A program made the translations under genes and the position numbers. A model generated the notes under the pieces. It ran no database searches. It was not told the origin of the DNA and saw only the letters and a list, made by a program, of their open reading frames with translations. From Victivallis vadensis (GTDB lineage Bacteria; Verrucomicrobiota; Lentisphaeria; Victivallales; GWF2-50-93), in NCBI GenBank assembly GCA_945883805.1, contig CAMCYE010000010.1:1-54448 (forward strand): a DNA stretch of 54,448 nt. The letters are read 5' to 3'. Shown here in pieces: positions 31,791 through 41,532 of the stretch; the stretch's first letter is position 1, and each line of letters opens with the position of its first letter.

Positions 31791-34268
31791 TTATTTTTCA
31801 TCTTCAGGAACCAAAAACATTTTTCCGAATTTATTTTTATCCTCAAAAAAGTTATTCTCTAAAACCACCCAAGATGAATTTTCCGATGGCCCCTTGTTTT
31901 CCCTGGCAAAATTTACCCGATAGACCTTGTTGTTGCCGTCAGTGTTAAGTGCGGCAAACGGAATAATTGCTTCAGCCATCCATGCGCCTTCGGTTTCGGT
32001 GGCAACCGCTTTCCAATCAAGATTTTTCAAATGATCCCACTTGCCGTTTTCATCGACCTGTGCATCTAGCTGCGTGCCATTTTTGTCAATAACCAGGTGC
32101 CAGAAAGTTTTAACTTCAGCATTGTCAGACAAGAAAATCTCGACACAATCGCTACTGAAAATTTCCCTATCATCTCTTTTGAGCGGTTTTCCAACGACAT
32201 TTTGATCTTTGCAATAGAATGCCATATACAAATTCCGTTCATCCTTTGCCAACAGCACCCGGGTGAAATTATCGGCGGCTGCGCCTCCTATTTTGCTGAG
32301 CCCCTCGATAACTCCATCGGATTTTTCCGTTGCCGACATTTTCTGCCAAAGGGAATCATTCAATAATCCGTCAGCCACAGGAGCTTTATCATCCTTTTTA
32401 AGTGAATAAACGGTAACTTCGCGCTTGCCCGGGACATTAATGCTGGAAATCCCGCCCTGCATCCGATTTGTCAACATTGTTTTAACCGCCGTTGAATTGG
32501 AACCTAGAAACTTTTGATATTCCGCATTATTGAGAAACAACGCAGATTTTTCCGGATTTTTAATTAATTTGGCTTCCATGAAAGTGTGGAACAAGATTTT
32601 CAAATTGTCTCCGAAAGCCTCAATCCGCCGCTTTTGATCCGGAGTTTTAACATCGGTCAAGGCTTCCACATATAACTTTTCCAATTTGTCCATGATGGGG
32701 AGATAGACATCTAAAGCCATTTGCGAAGTCATCTCATAATCTGCCCGTTTTTCAGGCGTCGACAACATGAAGGCTTTCATCTCTGCATCCAGTAGCGCAT
32801 AGATTTCGCCCATGGCTCTGGCACCGTCGCCGTAAGCGGAATTGAGAAAATCCTTAATCAACATATCAATATCCAAACTTGGATCCCACATTTTCCGGGC
32901 AATGATATAGTTGTGCAAGGCTCCGTAATCATACGGCAGACTATAGAAATATGCCGATCTGAAATGATTTTTGTGCAAGGCGTTAAGAGTATAGTCAATA
33001 ATCTCCTTTGATGGTCCCAGAGGGGTGCCCAGACTGCTGCGCACCCAAGTGGAGGCGCCGTAATATTTCATATTTTTGCAGATCTTGGACCATTCGGCAC
33101 AGAGTTTCTCAAATTCGGCTCGATATTTGGGCTTGTATCCGGTCATGCCATAAAGATGAAGCGGCGCTAAATCCAGAGCCACATTCGATTCCAGTTCCAT
33201 CGCCTGGGCGGGGGGTAGCATGAAGTCATAATAAACATAACCGGCCACCATCAAATCTGGATTAACTTTACCTGTCCGCTTTGCAATTTGATTGTAAAAT
33301 TCCAGAATTAACGGGGTTACTGAACTGCTAAAACCATGAAGTGTCCCCCATTTTGGATTTATAGAATTTTCATATAATTTCCGGCAATTTTCACATTCGC
33401 ACCATCCACCGCCGTCAGACGGGGAAATACTCGTATATTGCGATAACGGCTTGACGCTTTGCAATTTCAGCACGGTTTTGGCCACTTCATCGAGCAGGCC
33501 TGGATTAGTTGTACAATATTTGACCGATGGGGAAACTTTATTGGGATTATTAGACATAAACGGCGTGGTGCGCCGTCCGTCAATTTGCGCGGCATATTCC
33601 GGGTGTTCGCGCAGGGTTTCCGCACTGACCAGGTCATCCCAAGCGTGACCGCAAACGAATGCTTCCCCGCCCAGTCTGTTCCGTTTCATCCACGTTTCTT
33701 CCGCCTGGAATTTTTCCTTTTCACTCCGCAGGTAAAACGGCTCCAGACGGCGAGAAGGGAAAGCCGGGGTGCCTAGACGCTCCAGATTACTCAAGCTGAC
33801 CTTATTCAATTTCGGGACTACTTCGCCTTCAATTCCCGGAAAAAGCCAGCGGATGCCTAATTCACTTTGAAGAAAATCATAAACGCCGAACAAGGTGCCA
33901 GTGCTGTCGTAGTTCCGGTACATGGCTTTATCATGGCCTACAATATACAGGACAGTATCCGCCTGCCTTATCAGATAATTATCGGGTGCCATTTCGCTCC
34001 CGTTAATTCCGATGGCCCGTGCCGCCGGCGTATCGCCAAGGGCAATCATCCTTGTGTTCGGAGCGTTGACAATGGGCAATTTCACTCCCAAAGATTGCTG
34101 CAAATACGTCTGCAATTCAGTAGCCGACAATTTTACCGAATTCGGAGCGTCATCAGCACAGTATATGACATAATTGTCGGCTTCATATTTGCTTAATGAC
34201 ATGTTGTTGCAACCAGCAAAAAGTATTGCAAAAGCTCCAAACAAAACCGATATTTTATTTATAAACAT
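31791..34268 (-). CDS. DUF4838 protein 1 with CBM9-like C-terminus
   Basis: The 825-residue protein begins at the ATG at 34268, with AGGGGAAGG before it; the frame stays open upstream. A signal sequence ending LFAGC suggests a lipoprotein. Residues about 28-160 look like the N-terminal domain seen in GH20/GH67-type proteins. The DUF4838 core carries ISPSDGGGWCECENC with Cys290, Cys292 and Cys295. The C-terminal 180 residues form a CBM9-like domain starting near DGLLNDSLWQKM. DUF4838 has no proven activity; a hydrolase-like barrel is inferred. It is the upstream partner of the MFS transporter and lies 16 nt after DUF4838-2. Confidence 0.82.
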   Translation of the reverse strand: MFINKISVLFGAFAILFAGCNNMSLSKYEADNYVIYCADDAPNSVKLSATELQTYLQQSLGVKLPIVNAPNTRMIALGDTPAARAIGINGSEMAPDNYLIRQADTVLYIVGHDKAMYRNYDSTGTLFGVYDFLQSELGIRWLFPGIEGEVVPKLNKVSLSNLERLGTPAFPSRRLEPFYLRSEKEKFQAEETWMKRNRLGGEAFVCGHAWDDLVSAETLREHPEYAAQIDGRRTTPFMSNNPNKVSPSVKYCTTNPGLLDEVAKTVLKLQSVKPLSQYTSISPSDGGGWCECENCRKLYENSINPKWGTLHGFSSSVTPLILEFYNQIAKRTGKVNPDLMVAGYVYYDFMLPPAQAMELESNVALDLAPLHLYGMTGYKPKYRAEFEKLCAEWSKICKNMKYYGASTWVRSSLGTPLGPSKEIIDYTLNALHKNHFRSAYFYSLPYDYGALHNYIIARKMWDPSLDIDMLIKDFLNSAYGDGARAMGEIYALLDAEMKAFMLSTPEKRADYEMTSQMALDVYLPIMDKLEKLYVEALTDVKTPDQKRRIEAFGDNLKILFHTFMEAKLIKNPEKSALFLNNAEYQKFLGSNSTAVKTMLTNRMQGGISSINVPGKREVTVYSLKKDDKAPVADGLLNDSLWQKMSATEKSDGVIEGLSKIGGAAADNFTRVLLAKDERNLYMAFYCKDQNVVGKPLKRDDREIFSSDCVEIFLSDNAEVKTFWHLVIDKNGTQLDAQVDENGKWDHLKNLDWKAVATETEGAWMAEAIIPFAALNTDGNNKVYRVNFARENKGPSENSSWVVLENNFFEDKNKFGKMFLVPEDEK

Positions 34269-34284
34269 GACCTTCCCCTTAGTT

Positions 34285-36717
34285 TCATCTGAAATTAAAA
34301 ATGCCTGAAGATTTTTTTTGTGTCCGATCAAACGACCATAACGTAACTCCATTGTCGGGCTGATCGTATCTCACAAAATTGCCATGCCATTTTACGGAAA
34401 ATAAATTTGCATTGATTTTCTTAAAGACATTGCAGTCTTTTAAACTGGCAATGTCAATCGCTATTTCAGCAGTCCAGGCACCTTCTTCCTGCATGGTTTT
34501 ATAATTACATTTCAAAGCCAGGGGCTTGCTCTGTCCGTCATCTATTTGCAGGGCTTCCAATTTGCCGGCGGCGTTGAAATTCAATTGTACAGCCGTAGAA
34601 TTCAAATCCTCGAAAAATGTCAGGGAAACATAATCTCCGGCTGTGGCCCTTGAATTATCAGCAACGACATTGTTGTCTTTACAGTAGATTGCAAAATAGA
34701 TGTTTACAGCGTCGTATGAACCTGTTATCCGAGTGAAATCCCGGATCGGGTTTCCGGTATCCTGATGAACAAAACCTTGAGCATCGGCCAAACCCTGTTC
34801 CGCACCGCGAACATAACTCCAGACGGGATCCTTGAGCTCACCGTCAATAATCGGCGCCGGATTCTTATTTATGTTTAAGATTGACATTGATTTTTTGCCG
34901 GGGGGGGTGAGAACTGTGATTCCGCCCTGTTCCCCCGCCAGCTTCACCGTCTGGACAGCGGTTGAATCGGTTTGCATGAACTTTCCATATCCGGCTTCAT
35001 CGCGGTAAAAGGCGGAATTTTTGCCGTTTGCCAACAATTCGGCATTGTTCAAATTGAAACATAAGATGACTAAAACATCTTCAAACTCCTGAAACATTTT
35101 TTTCTCCAGTGGAGTTTTGGCCTTATTCTTGGCGGAAACAAACAATTCCTCGATCTGTGGAAAAATTGGAGCATAGACTTCGCGCACCATTTCCGGGGTC
35201 ATCTCATATTCGGCGCGGGGTGCCGGTGTTTTTATTTTATAAGCTTTGATCTTTTCGTCGAGGAGGCCGTAAATCTTACGCATTTCCGACGCCCCTGCCC
35301 CGTAGGCATATTTCAGAAAATCATTGATTACCGCCTCTGAATCGAGTGATGGGTCCCACATTTTCTTTGCGGCCAGGTAATTGAATACCGCATTGCTACC
35401 CCAATCGTTCAAATAAATGCTCATCCCCTTGAATTTATATTTTTGAGCGGTGTTCATGATAAAGTCGAGCAGTTCTTTTTGAGTCCCTAAGGGCGTGCCC
35501 AGGCCGCTCCGCAACCAAGTGGCGGCACCATAAAAAGTCATGAAGTCTGTCTGCGTGCTCCAATAGTCCAGCAATTTATGTAATTCAGCTTGGTATTCCG
35601 GTTTATACAGAGTCAGTCCGTAATGGCGTAAAATTGCGATCTGAAGCGCCATTTTAGGCGGCAGCTTTATTTGGTTTTGCGGGGGCAGTATATAGTCATA
35701 GTAAGCATAGCCGGTCAAATATTGCCCTTCTTTCATGGCGGGGGTTACGCGTTTGAGTATCTCACTGTAAAGGTTCATGACCAATGGCGACGCTGAACTT
35801 TTAAACCCGAAGAAATGACCCCACACCGGATCAATATTAAAGTCAATCATTTTTTTACACTCTTCGCACACGCACCAGCCGGCTCCGTCCGAAGGGGAGA
35901 TAGACTTGAATTTCGGCGGCGGCGAAACAATTAGATGTTTTTTGACGTTTTCTGCAAATGTATCCAATAATTGTTTATTGCTGGTGCAGTATTTCACGTT
36001 CGGATATATACGGTTTCCGGAAAATCCGCGACTGCGCGTGCCGTCGGATTGCAACGCCAAGAATTCCGGATGTTTTTTAATATCTTCGACCGAAAGATAA
36101 TCGTCCCAGGAGTGCCCGGCGTTAAAAGACCCGCCGGCGCGTAAACGCACCGCCCAATCCTGATCTTTTTTTCTTTCATTGAAATTTCTGCTGACAAAAT
36201 AAGGATGCTGGCTTATTTCCCTGTCAATGGATATTTCCAGTTTATTTAATTTCGGGATATAGGTGGAATCTATGCCGGGCGCCAAAAAGCGGAAACCGAC
36301 GAAGGATTCAAGAAATTCAGTGACCGCATATTGTGTTCCCATACTGCGGTCAGCTTGCCAGCGGGGACGTTTGCTTTCGTCGCGCCCGTATAAATAAAGG
36401 TTATCGCCGGATATTCCGATGCGCAGCTCATTTTCCAGATAATCCCCCTGTTTCAGAGCGGTTTTGGCCAGCTCCTTATTGACGCCTATGGAGATTATCT
36501 TGCCTCTGGCCTCATTGGTTATCGGAAGTTTCACCCCGGTAGCCAATTCCAGATGATTTTGCAAATCCGTTGCCGCGTTTTGGACATCCTGCGTCACCGA
36601 TGATTCAACATAGATAGAATAATCAGACTTATTGCCTGAGACTAAACTGATGGTCGCGCCTTGCGATGTAAAGATAAAGCCAACTATAAGAAGAACGAGC
36701 GAAACGTTTTTTTTCAT
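34285..36717 (-). CDS. DUF4838 protein 2 with CBM9-like C-terminus
   Basis: The 810-residue paralogue has a signal peptide (MKKNVSLVLLIVGFIFTSQG) and no lipobox. The core motif is ISPSDGAGWCVCEEC with Cys282, Cys284 and Cys287. The C-terminal CBM9-like domain (from DGELKDPVWSYV) is diverged: AIYCKDNNVV is kept but the later part is weak. GAGGG precedes the ATG. It forms one transcript with DUF4838-1 and the MFS gene. It should be secreted or periplasmic and act on, or bind, a polysaccharide. Confidence 0.82.
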   Translation of the reverse strand: MKKNVSLVLLIVGFIFTSQGATISLVSGNKSDYSIYVESSVTQDVQNAATDLQNHLELATGVKLPITNEARGKIISIGVNKELAKTALKQGDYLENELRIGISGDNLYLYGRDESKRPRWQADRSMGTQYAVTEFLESFVGFRFLAPGIDSTYIPKLNKLEISIDREISQHPYFVSRNFNERKKDQDWAVRLRAGGSFNAGHSWDDYLSVEDIKKHPEFLALQSDGTRSRGFSGNRIYPNVKYCTSNKQLLDTFAENVKKHLIVSPPPKFKSISPSDGAGWCVCEECKKMIDFNIDPVWGHFFGFKSSASPLVMNLYSEILKRVTPAMKEGQYLTGYAYYDYILPPQNQIKLPPKMALQIAILRHYGLTLYKPEYQAELHKLLDYWSTQTDFMTFYGAATWLRSGLGTPLGTQKELLDFIMNTAQKYKFKGMSIYLNDWGSNAVFNYLAAKKMWDPSLDSEAVINDFLKYAYGAGASEMRKIYGLLDEKIKAYKIKTPAPRAEYEMTPEMVREVYAPIFPQIEELFVSAKNKAKTPLEKKMFQEFEDVLVILCFNLNNAELLANGKNSAFYRDEAGYGKFMQTDSTAVQTVKLAGEQGGITVLTPPGKKSMSILNINKNPAPIIDGELKDPVWSYVRGAEQGLADAQGFVHQDTGNPIRDFTRITGSYDAVNIYFAIYCKDNNVVADNSRATAGDYVSLTFFEDLNSTAVQLNFNAAGKLEALQIDDGQSKPLALKCNYKTMQEEGAWTAEIAIDIASLKDCNVFKKINANLFSVKWHGNFVRYDQPDNGVTLWSFDRTQKKSSGIFNFR

Positions 36718-36741
36718 GAAATTATTTACCCTCGGCTTTCA

Positions 36742-37446
36742 TCATTTGATAATTTCAGACTCTTCCAGAGCGTAGTTGTAAATTTTCATATTGTCTATCT
36801 CGCCCTTAAAGTCATTGTCATAATCGCGGTCTCCAATGCGCAGGTCGCGTTTATTATTGACAAGACTCTTGAGATCCACCAAAGATTCCGCTGATACTTT
36901 CCGGCTATCAATATATAAAACTGACTGACTGCTTGTCCTGTTGACAGCTAGGACGACTTTATGCCAAGCACCGTCTTTATAATTTATGCTGCTGATCAAA
37001 GAGATGATTTTTTCTCCGTCAGACAAGAGAACAATAAAGTTTCCAGATTTGCCGATCGAGAAAGAAAATCCGCCTTCTTTTGGACTTAAACGTTTTGTCA
37101 GTAAAAAACTGCCGTCTTTATTGTCGTCAGGCTTGGAGAAAAATTCGAAAGCGATGGTAAAGGATTGTTTTTCAGTAAAATTAAAAAGCGGATTATTAAA
37201 GATAATCGCACTGTCATTGCCGCTGAAAAAAACAGATTTACCGTTGCCTTCGTTCTCGACATATTCGACTTTTATCGGTGTCCCTTTAAGTTGCGAGGGA
37301 CTTTTATCAATAACCTGAGTTGGGGTGTCATTGTTAAAATCAAGATCTAAAATAATTTTCCTCTCTTGTGCAGTTTCCTCGGCTACTACGAGCAGGCTTA
37401 CTGATAAAGTCATAACAATAGTAGCGGTTTGAATTAAATTTTTCAT
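36742..37446 (-). CDS. Secreted LamG/ConA-like domain protein
   Basis: The 234-residue protein has a signal peptide (LIQTATIVMTLSVSLLVVA) and a LamG-type jelly roll: LDLDFNNDT, VFFSGNDSAIIFNNPLFNF, SFTIAFEFFSKPDD, the strand GAWHKVVLAVNR and the closing FKGEIDNMKIYNYALEESE. This fold commonly binds glycans. It lies between the pseudopilin and DUF4838-2 and probably serves as an extracellular glycan-binding partner. GGGAGT precedes the ATG. Confidence 0.8.
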   Translation of the reverse strand: MKNLIQTATIVMTLSVSLLVVAEETAQERKIILDLDFNNDTPTQVIDKSPSQLKGTPIKVEYVENEGNGKSVFFSGNDSAIIFNNPLFNFTEKQSFTIAFEFFSKPDDNKDGSFLLTKRLSPKEGGFSFSIGKSGNFIVLLSDGEKIISLISSINYKDGAWHKVVLAVNRTSSQSVLYIDSRKVSAESLVDLKSLVNNKRDLRIGDRDYDNDFKGEIDNMKIYNYALEESEIIK

Positions 37447-37502
37447 AAAAATACTCCCGTGTTTTTCTGTTAATGTGCAAAAATCCGCGATTAACCCTCT
37501 TC

Positions 37503-38174
37503 CTATAAATTACCCAATTCAAAAAATGTGCGTCCGGTTTGATTGTAAATGTAGTTGGAGCCTAAAGAATCCACATGCCCGTCCAAAAACAGTACATTGT
37601 TTTGCCCGCTATGTGGACCAAATGCCCGGTTGACGTTATTGGCAAGGCCATAACCCCCTGAAAAATACCAATCTATATCGGCAGCGGCCAACCCTTTGCC
37701 CCCTCGATCTACAATATAAGCCATCTGACTAATCTCGTTTGAATTTTTTGAGACCCGATTAAGTTTCATTAATGGTTTCGGAGTTGCTGTCAATGGCATT
37801 TGGCCGGCATAAATGAAAATTTGATAATTGGTTTTCCTTTTGATTCCGTCAGGCCAGCCAATCACAAACTCTCTAAAAGGCATATCGTCATAGGCGTTAC
37901 AAATCATGATTTGCTTGTTTCCCAGATAAGATTCAATCCAGTACACATAACTGCTGGGACTAGTGTATGGCATGATATAGTCATTGTTATCCTGCTGATA
38001 ATAGACGTTAACCAAGCCTATTTGTTTTAAATTATTGGTGCAACTGATCGCTTTGGCCTTCTCCCGCACCTTGCTCAGTGCCGGCAAAAGCATGCTGGCC
38101 AAAATTGCGATGATCGCTATCACGACGAGGAGCTCAATGAGTGTAAACCCAAACGCACGCTGTTTAATTTTCAT
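37503..38174 (-). CDS. Pseudopilin-like protein with H-X9-DG C-terminus
   Basis: The 223-residue protein starts at ATG 38174, since GGAGG lies 8 nt before it; a longer frame begins with an ATG that overlaps that site. The N-terminus is a type IV prepilin signal: G then [20 protein letters not shown], with processing expected between G and F. The C-terminal signature [12 protein letters not shown] fits the H-X9-DG family. This class is greatly expanded in Planctomycetes and Lentisphaerae. It would be placed in the inner membrane or a pilus-like fibre by the secretion machinery, perhaps to hold glycan-active proteins at the cell surface. It heads a run with LamG, DUF4838-2, DUF4838-1 and the MFS transporter. 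Confidence 0.85.
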   Translation of the reverse strand: MKIKQRAFGFTLIELLVVIAIIAILASMLLPALSKVREKAKAISCTNNLKQIGLVNVYYQQDNNDYIMPYTSPSSYVYWIESYLGNKQIMICNAYDDMPFREFVIGWPDGIKRKTNYQIFIYAGQMPLTATPKPLMKLNRVSKNSNEISQMAYIVDRGGKGLAAADIDWYFSGGYGLANNVNRAFGPHSGQNNVLFLDGHVDSLGSNYIYNQTGRTFFELGNL

Positions 38175-38287
38175 CTTCAGTCCCTCCTTCATTTTATTTT
38201 CTATTTGCGTTAAAAGTTAAAGATCGAAATGCTCCCATCCCACATCTCTTCCTTTCGTCTATTAAAAGTTTTCAGGCACCTTGCCAG

Positions 38288-39346
38288 TTAATAGTTTCCA
38301 GATACGACTTCATCTATAAACGCGACGGCATTTTCTATCGGAACGTCTTTCATGATAGGTTTGCTCGATGTGAAAACATAAGCGCCGCCACTGCCGAGTT
38401 CATGTTGCAACATTCGGATTTCATTCCGGATCTCGTTCGGCGTTCCGAATGGCAGAAGCCGTTGAGTGCCAAGTCCGCCCCAGAGACGCAAATCGCGACC
38501 ATAGCGTTTTTTAATTTCATATACTGGCATTGCCTCCGGCTGAAGACTCTGGAGGACGTCAAGTCCAGAGTCAATCAGATCCGGTATGATATCGAACACA
38601 TTTCCACAAGTGTGCTGGAACACCATTTTCCCTGAAGCATGCACACGTTCGTAAAGTTTCGCCACCCTCGGCTTCAGAAAACGTCGCCAAAGCTCAGGTC
38701 CGACATTTACACCACGCTGATCCCCGTAGTCGTCGGAAAATATTATGCCGTCACAAGGCAGTTTGACAAGTTCATCAACCAGTTCAAGATGCCTCTCAAG
38801 CAGCATGTCCAGCAACTTCTCCGCAAAAGACGGTTCCATAAGAAGATCTGCAAGAAAGTTTTCATAACCCCTGATGATCCATGCTGACTCAAGCAGTCCG
38901 TACCCGTAACCGACAACCGTAAAAACCCGTTTATTTTCAGATTCAAGCAGTAATTTTGCATCTGATAGCGACAATGACGGCAGAATTCCTGGATCCGGCT
39001 CCTCCACTTTCTTGGTTCTACTCTGTGCAAGGAACGGAATATAACTCGGAATCTTGAAATCACCCATGACCGGTTCTTTCAGTGCAGGCGCTACGACATG
39101 TACCGGCTCACCAGTCTCCCATAATGTTCCATACACATCTTTAAAATGGGTTGCATCAACTTGAATCCGAGGTTCCCAGTCTATAGTAATCCTTAGAATG
39201 TGATTACGGATCCGGTTTTGCCACGCGCACCCCCCATAGTACGCATTGAGCCTGTTCCGCGTTTCACCGTCATACCATACCGTGTATGGCACAGGTCGCA
39301 CCTCCTCAAAACGGAATGCGGACAAAACCTGTTCCCGCAAGTTCAT
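38288..39346 (-). CDS. URO-D-family protein B
   Basis: The 352-residue barrel has the family look (CAWQNRIRNHILRITIDWEP; IIFSDDYGDQRGVNVGPELW) and the His-x-Cys of the zinc site in VFQHTCGNVFDIIPDLI. The C-terminal Cys of MtaA/MtbA is replaced by Ser-Ser in YVFTSSKPIMKDVPIENA. The zinc triad is therefore incomplete and the enzyme may do something else or use another third ligand. It overlaps the DHDPS-family gene by 4 nt (ATGA). Confidence 0.75.
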   Translation of the reverse strand: MNLREQVLSAFRFEEVRPVPYTVWYDGETRNRLNAYYGGCAWQNRIRNHILRITIDWEPRIQVDATHFKDVYGTLWETGEPVHVVAPALKEPVMGDFKIPSYIPFLAQSRTKKVEEPDPGILPSLSLSDAKLLLESENKRVFTVVGYGYGLLESAWIIRGYENFLADLLMEPSFAEKLLDMLLERHLELVDELVKLPCDGIIFSDDYGDQRGVNVGPELWRRFLKPRVAKLYERVHASGKMVFQHTCGNVFDIIPDLIDSGLDVLQSLQPEAMPVYEIKKRYGRDLRLWGGLGTQRLLPFGTPNEIRNEIRMLQHELGSGGAYVFTSSKPIMKDVPIENAVAFIDEVVSGNY

Positions 39347-40323
39347 GATACGCCCACCCCTTCGCTGACCGGTTCTGTTTTTTCGTAGAAATCCCTGATT
39401 CTTGACATTTGCTCACGAGTCGCCGAACGTGTGGGAGGCAGGACAAACGGCGAACAAGTCCCTCGAATGCTCAAATACGCTTTCAGTGCGGCAAAGAAAC
39501 TGTCTGCGGATGAAATAAGTTCCTTGCCCTCGTTCAACCTGGACTGCATCCTGACAACATCTTCTGAATTCCTGCCGATGATCCCGTTGAACAATTTCAC
39601 AACTACAGAAGGGAATATGTTTCCGTAAATCGGTATTATGCCGTCGAACTCCTCGCCATACAGCGCCGACACCAAGGATTCCTCGCCTATGAACACTTTA
39701 AATGTGGGATTCGCACTTTTTGCCATCCTTATCACTTTGATGAGATGCGCCAGATCCGAATGACTGTCTTTTACTCCGACAATATTTGGATACACAGATA
39801 ACTCACCCACGGACTCCGGACTGATATTGACTTTTGTGAAACAGGGAATGTTATAGACAAAAATGGGCTTAGGCGAATAATCCGCTACCGCCTTGAAAAA
39901 ATCCTTTACCGACTCCCGGGAGCTCACAGGGAAATAATAAGGCAGGGTGACAACAAACGCGTCTATTGGGAAATCTTTTATTTTGTCAATCAGCTTCTTG
40001 ACGCGAGGCAGACTTTCCTGACTGATTCCCGCCAGCAAACGTACTCGCCCCCCAATAAATTCCGCGCTCTTTTCAGTCAGTTTAATCTTGTCCTCATCGC
40101 AGAGGCATACACCTTCTCCTGCCGATCCCATAATGAAAATGCTTTTCACTCCGTTTCCGATCAGAAAATCAGTGTGCATTTTTTGCGCCTTTAAATCCAA
40201 CTTGAGTTTTTCGTCAAAGAAGGTGAGTGTCGGAACAATCACACCGCCGAACATGCCCCCCAGACTGCCGGACGGCTTAATGTCTGAATATGGATTTTTT
40301 AAAAAAATGTCCCCAGCGTGCAT
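39343..40323 (-). CDS. DHDPS/N-acetylneuraminate-lyase-family aldolase A
   Basis: The 326-residue class I aldolase has SIFIMGSAGEGVCL for the carboxylate site, Tyr in FVYNIPCFTK and the Schiff-base Lys in VGVKDSHSDL. It would cleave or form a 2-keto acid such as a keto-deoxy sugar acid. I choose the ATG at 40323 (AGG at good distance) rather than the GTG at 40332. It is the first gene of the left arm, divergent from the LacI regulator, and stops within the start of URO-D protein B. Confidence 0.83.
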   Translation of the reverse strand: MHAGDIFLKNPYSDIKPSGSLGGMFGGVIVPTLTFFDEKLKLDLKAQKMHTDFLIGNGVKSIFIMGSAGEGVCLCDEDKIKLTEKSAEFIGGRVRLLAGISQESLPRVKKLIDKIKDFPIDAFVVTLPYYFPVSSRESVKDFFKAVADYSPKPIFVYNIPCFTKVNISPESVGELSVYPNIVGVKDSHSDLAHLIKVIRMAKSANPTFKVFIGEESLVSALYGEEFDGIIPIYGNIFPSVVVKLFNGIIGRNSEDVVRMQSRLNEGKELISSADSFFAALKAYLSIRGTCSPFVLPPTRSATREQMSRIRDFYEKTEPVSEGVGVS

Positions 40324-40358
40324 GATTTTCACCTTTTATCCTCAATGTATGTAAATAA

Positions 40359-40389
40359 TATCATTCAATTTTAATTATATATCATTTAA
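40359..40389 (-). promoter_or_regulatory. Two operator half-sites before the aldolase gene
   Basis: TATCATTCAA at 40359-40368 and TATCATTTAA at 40380-40389 share the half-site of the palindrome at 40518-40538. They lie 36 and 57 nt upstream of the aldolase start. Assignment to the LacI-type regulator is inference. Confidence 0.4.
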
Positions 40390-40517
40390 TGCATTTGTCA
40401 ATACCTGCTCATAGGAAAATAAAAAGATTTTAAAGATTTAAATTTAACCGGATACTTTAAGGATTTAATATTTTCCTGACAAGATAATAGTTGAATATTA
40501 TTACCTTCAATGTAAAT

Positions 40518-40538
40518 TGTATCATTTAAAATGATACA
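40518..40538. promoter_or_regulatory. LacI-type operator-like palindrome
   Basis: A perfect palindrome has 10-bp arms, TGTATCATTT and its complement, around a central A. It ends 20 nt before the regulator's ATG, in its leader, and would support autoregulation and control of the divergent operon. Confidence 0.65.
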
Positions 40539-40558
40539 CAACTTTTGGAAGGTTCCAC

Positions 40559-41521
40559 ATGTCTATTAAGAAAATAGCCGCAAGAGCCGGAGTGTCCTAT
40601 GTGACCGTATCTCGCGCATTGAATCATCCCGAACAGGTCTCTCCTGAAACTTATACAAAGATACAGAGTATTTTCAAGGAGTTGAACTTCAAGCCCCGGG
40701 TGATACCCAATCGGCTCGACACGGTGAATTTCCTTTTACCGTCGCCGGAATACATAACCGCGCATGACGGAATATCATTCTCCTATACCGCCGCATCGCT
40801 GGCTGAAAGGGGATATCATACTGTTGCCTCCCCGATGAACATCATGTCAATACAAAGCCTTTTCCATAAGGCATACATAGCCATACTCAAAGACGGAGAC
40901 ACCAAGATTGAATCATTCATCAGAGAACACTCCTCGGAAATCCCGTTCATAGTAATAAGCGACACAAGCAAAATCCTCCCCGACAATGTCTTAATCGCTG
41001 GCTCCGACCACAGACAGGGAACCTCCCTCGCAATTGAATATCTGCTTAAGAAAGGGCATACCAGAATAGGATATGTCGGCAACAACCTGACTTCCAGAGG
41101 TTACAAAGAAAGGTACGATGCGTATACCGACTTGATGAAAAACAACAAATATTTCGATGAGGATTTTGTATTCCTAAACGATGAAAAACTTCTTTTCGAG
41201 GGTTTGCAACGATTATGCGGCAAAAAGATAACTGCTCTCTTCATCGCTGAGGAAGATCTTACTCTGAAGACCATTTATTATCTTGACCTGCTGGGGAAAA
41301 AAGTTCCGCAGGATATTTCCATAGTGTCAAAAGAAACGGCAGGAAGCAACGAATTCCTTTACCCTCCCATAACCTGTATCATACAGCCCTTAAAAAAATT
41401 AAGCGCACTGGTAGCGGATATCGCAATTAAACTGGCAAAGAACCGCAAAGAGACAATCCCCCGTTGCACTTACATCCCGTACGATTTCGTAGAACGAGAA
41501 TCGGTGATAAGGATAAAATAG
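40559..41521 (+). CDS. LacI-family transcriptional regulator
   Basis: The 320-residue protein has the LacI helix-turn-helix and hinge at residues 1-45 (SIKKIAARAGVSYVTVSRAL), then a periplasmic-binding-protein-like sensor domain (GTSLAIEYLLKKGHTRIGYV, later ITALFIAEEDLTLKTIYYLD). GGAAGG is placed before the ATG. It is the only regulator in the locus and is divergent from the left arm and convergent with DUF4838-3 (11 nt between stops). The inducer is probably a sugar or sugar acid from the pathway. Confidence 0.88.
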   Translation: MSIKKIAARAGVSYVTVSRALNHPEQVSPETYTKIQSIFKELNFKPRVIPNRLDTVNFLLPSPEYITAHDGISFSYTAASLAERGYHTVASPMNIMSIQSLFHKAYIAILKDGDTKIESFIREHSSEIPFIVISDTSKILPDNVLIAGSDHRQGTSLAIEYLLKKGHTRIGYVGNNLTSRGYKERYDAYTDLMKNNKYFDEDFVFLNDEKLLFEGLQRLCGKKITALFIAEEDLTLKTIYYLDLLGKKVPQDISIVSKETAGSNEFLYPPITCIIQPLKKLSALVADIAIKLAKNRKETIPRCTYIPYDFVERESVIRIK

Positions 41522-41532
41522 CGGTCAACGCC

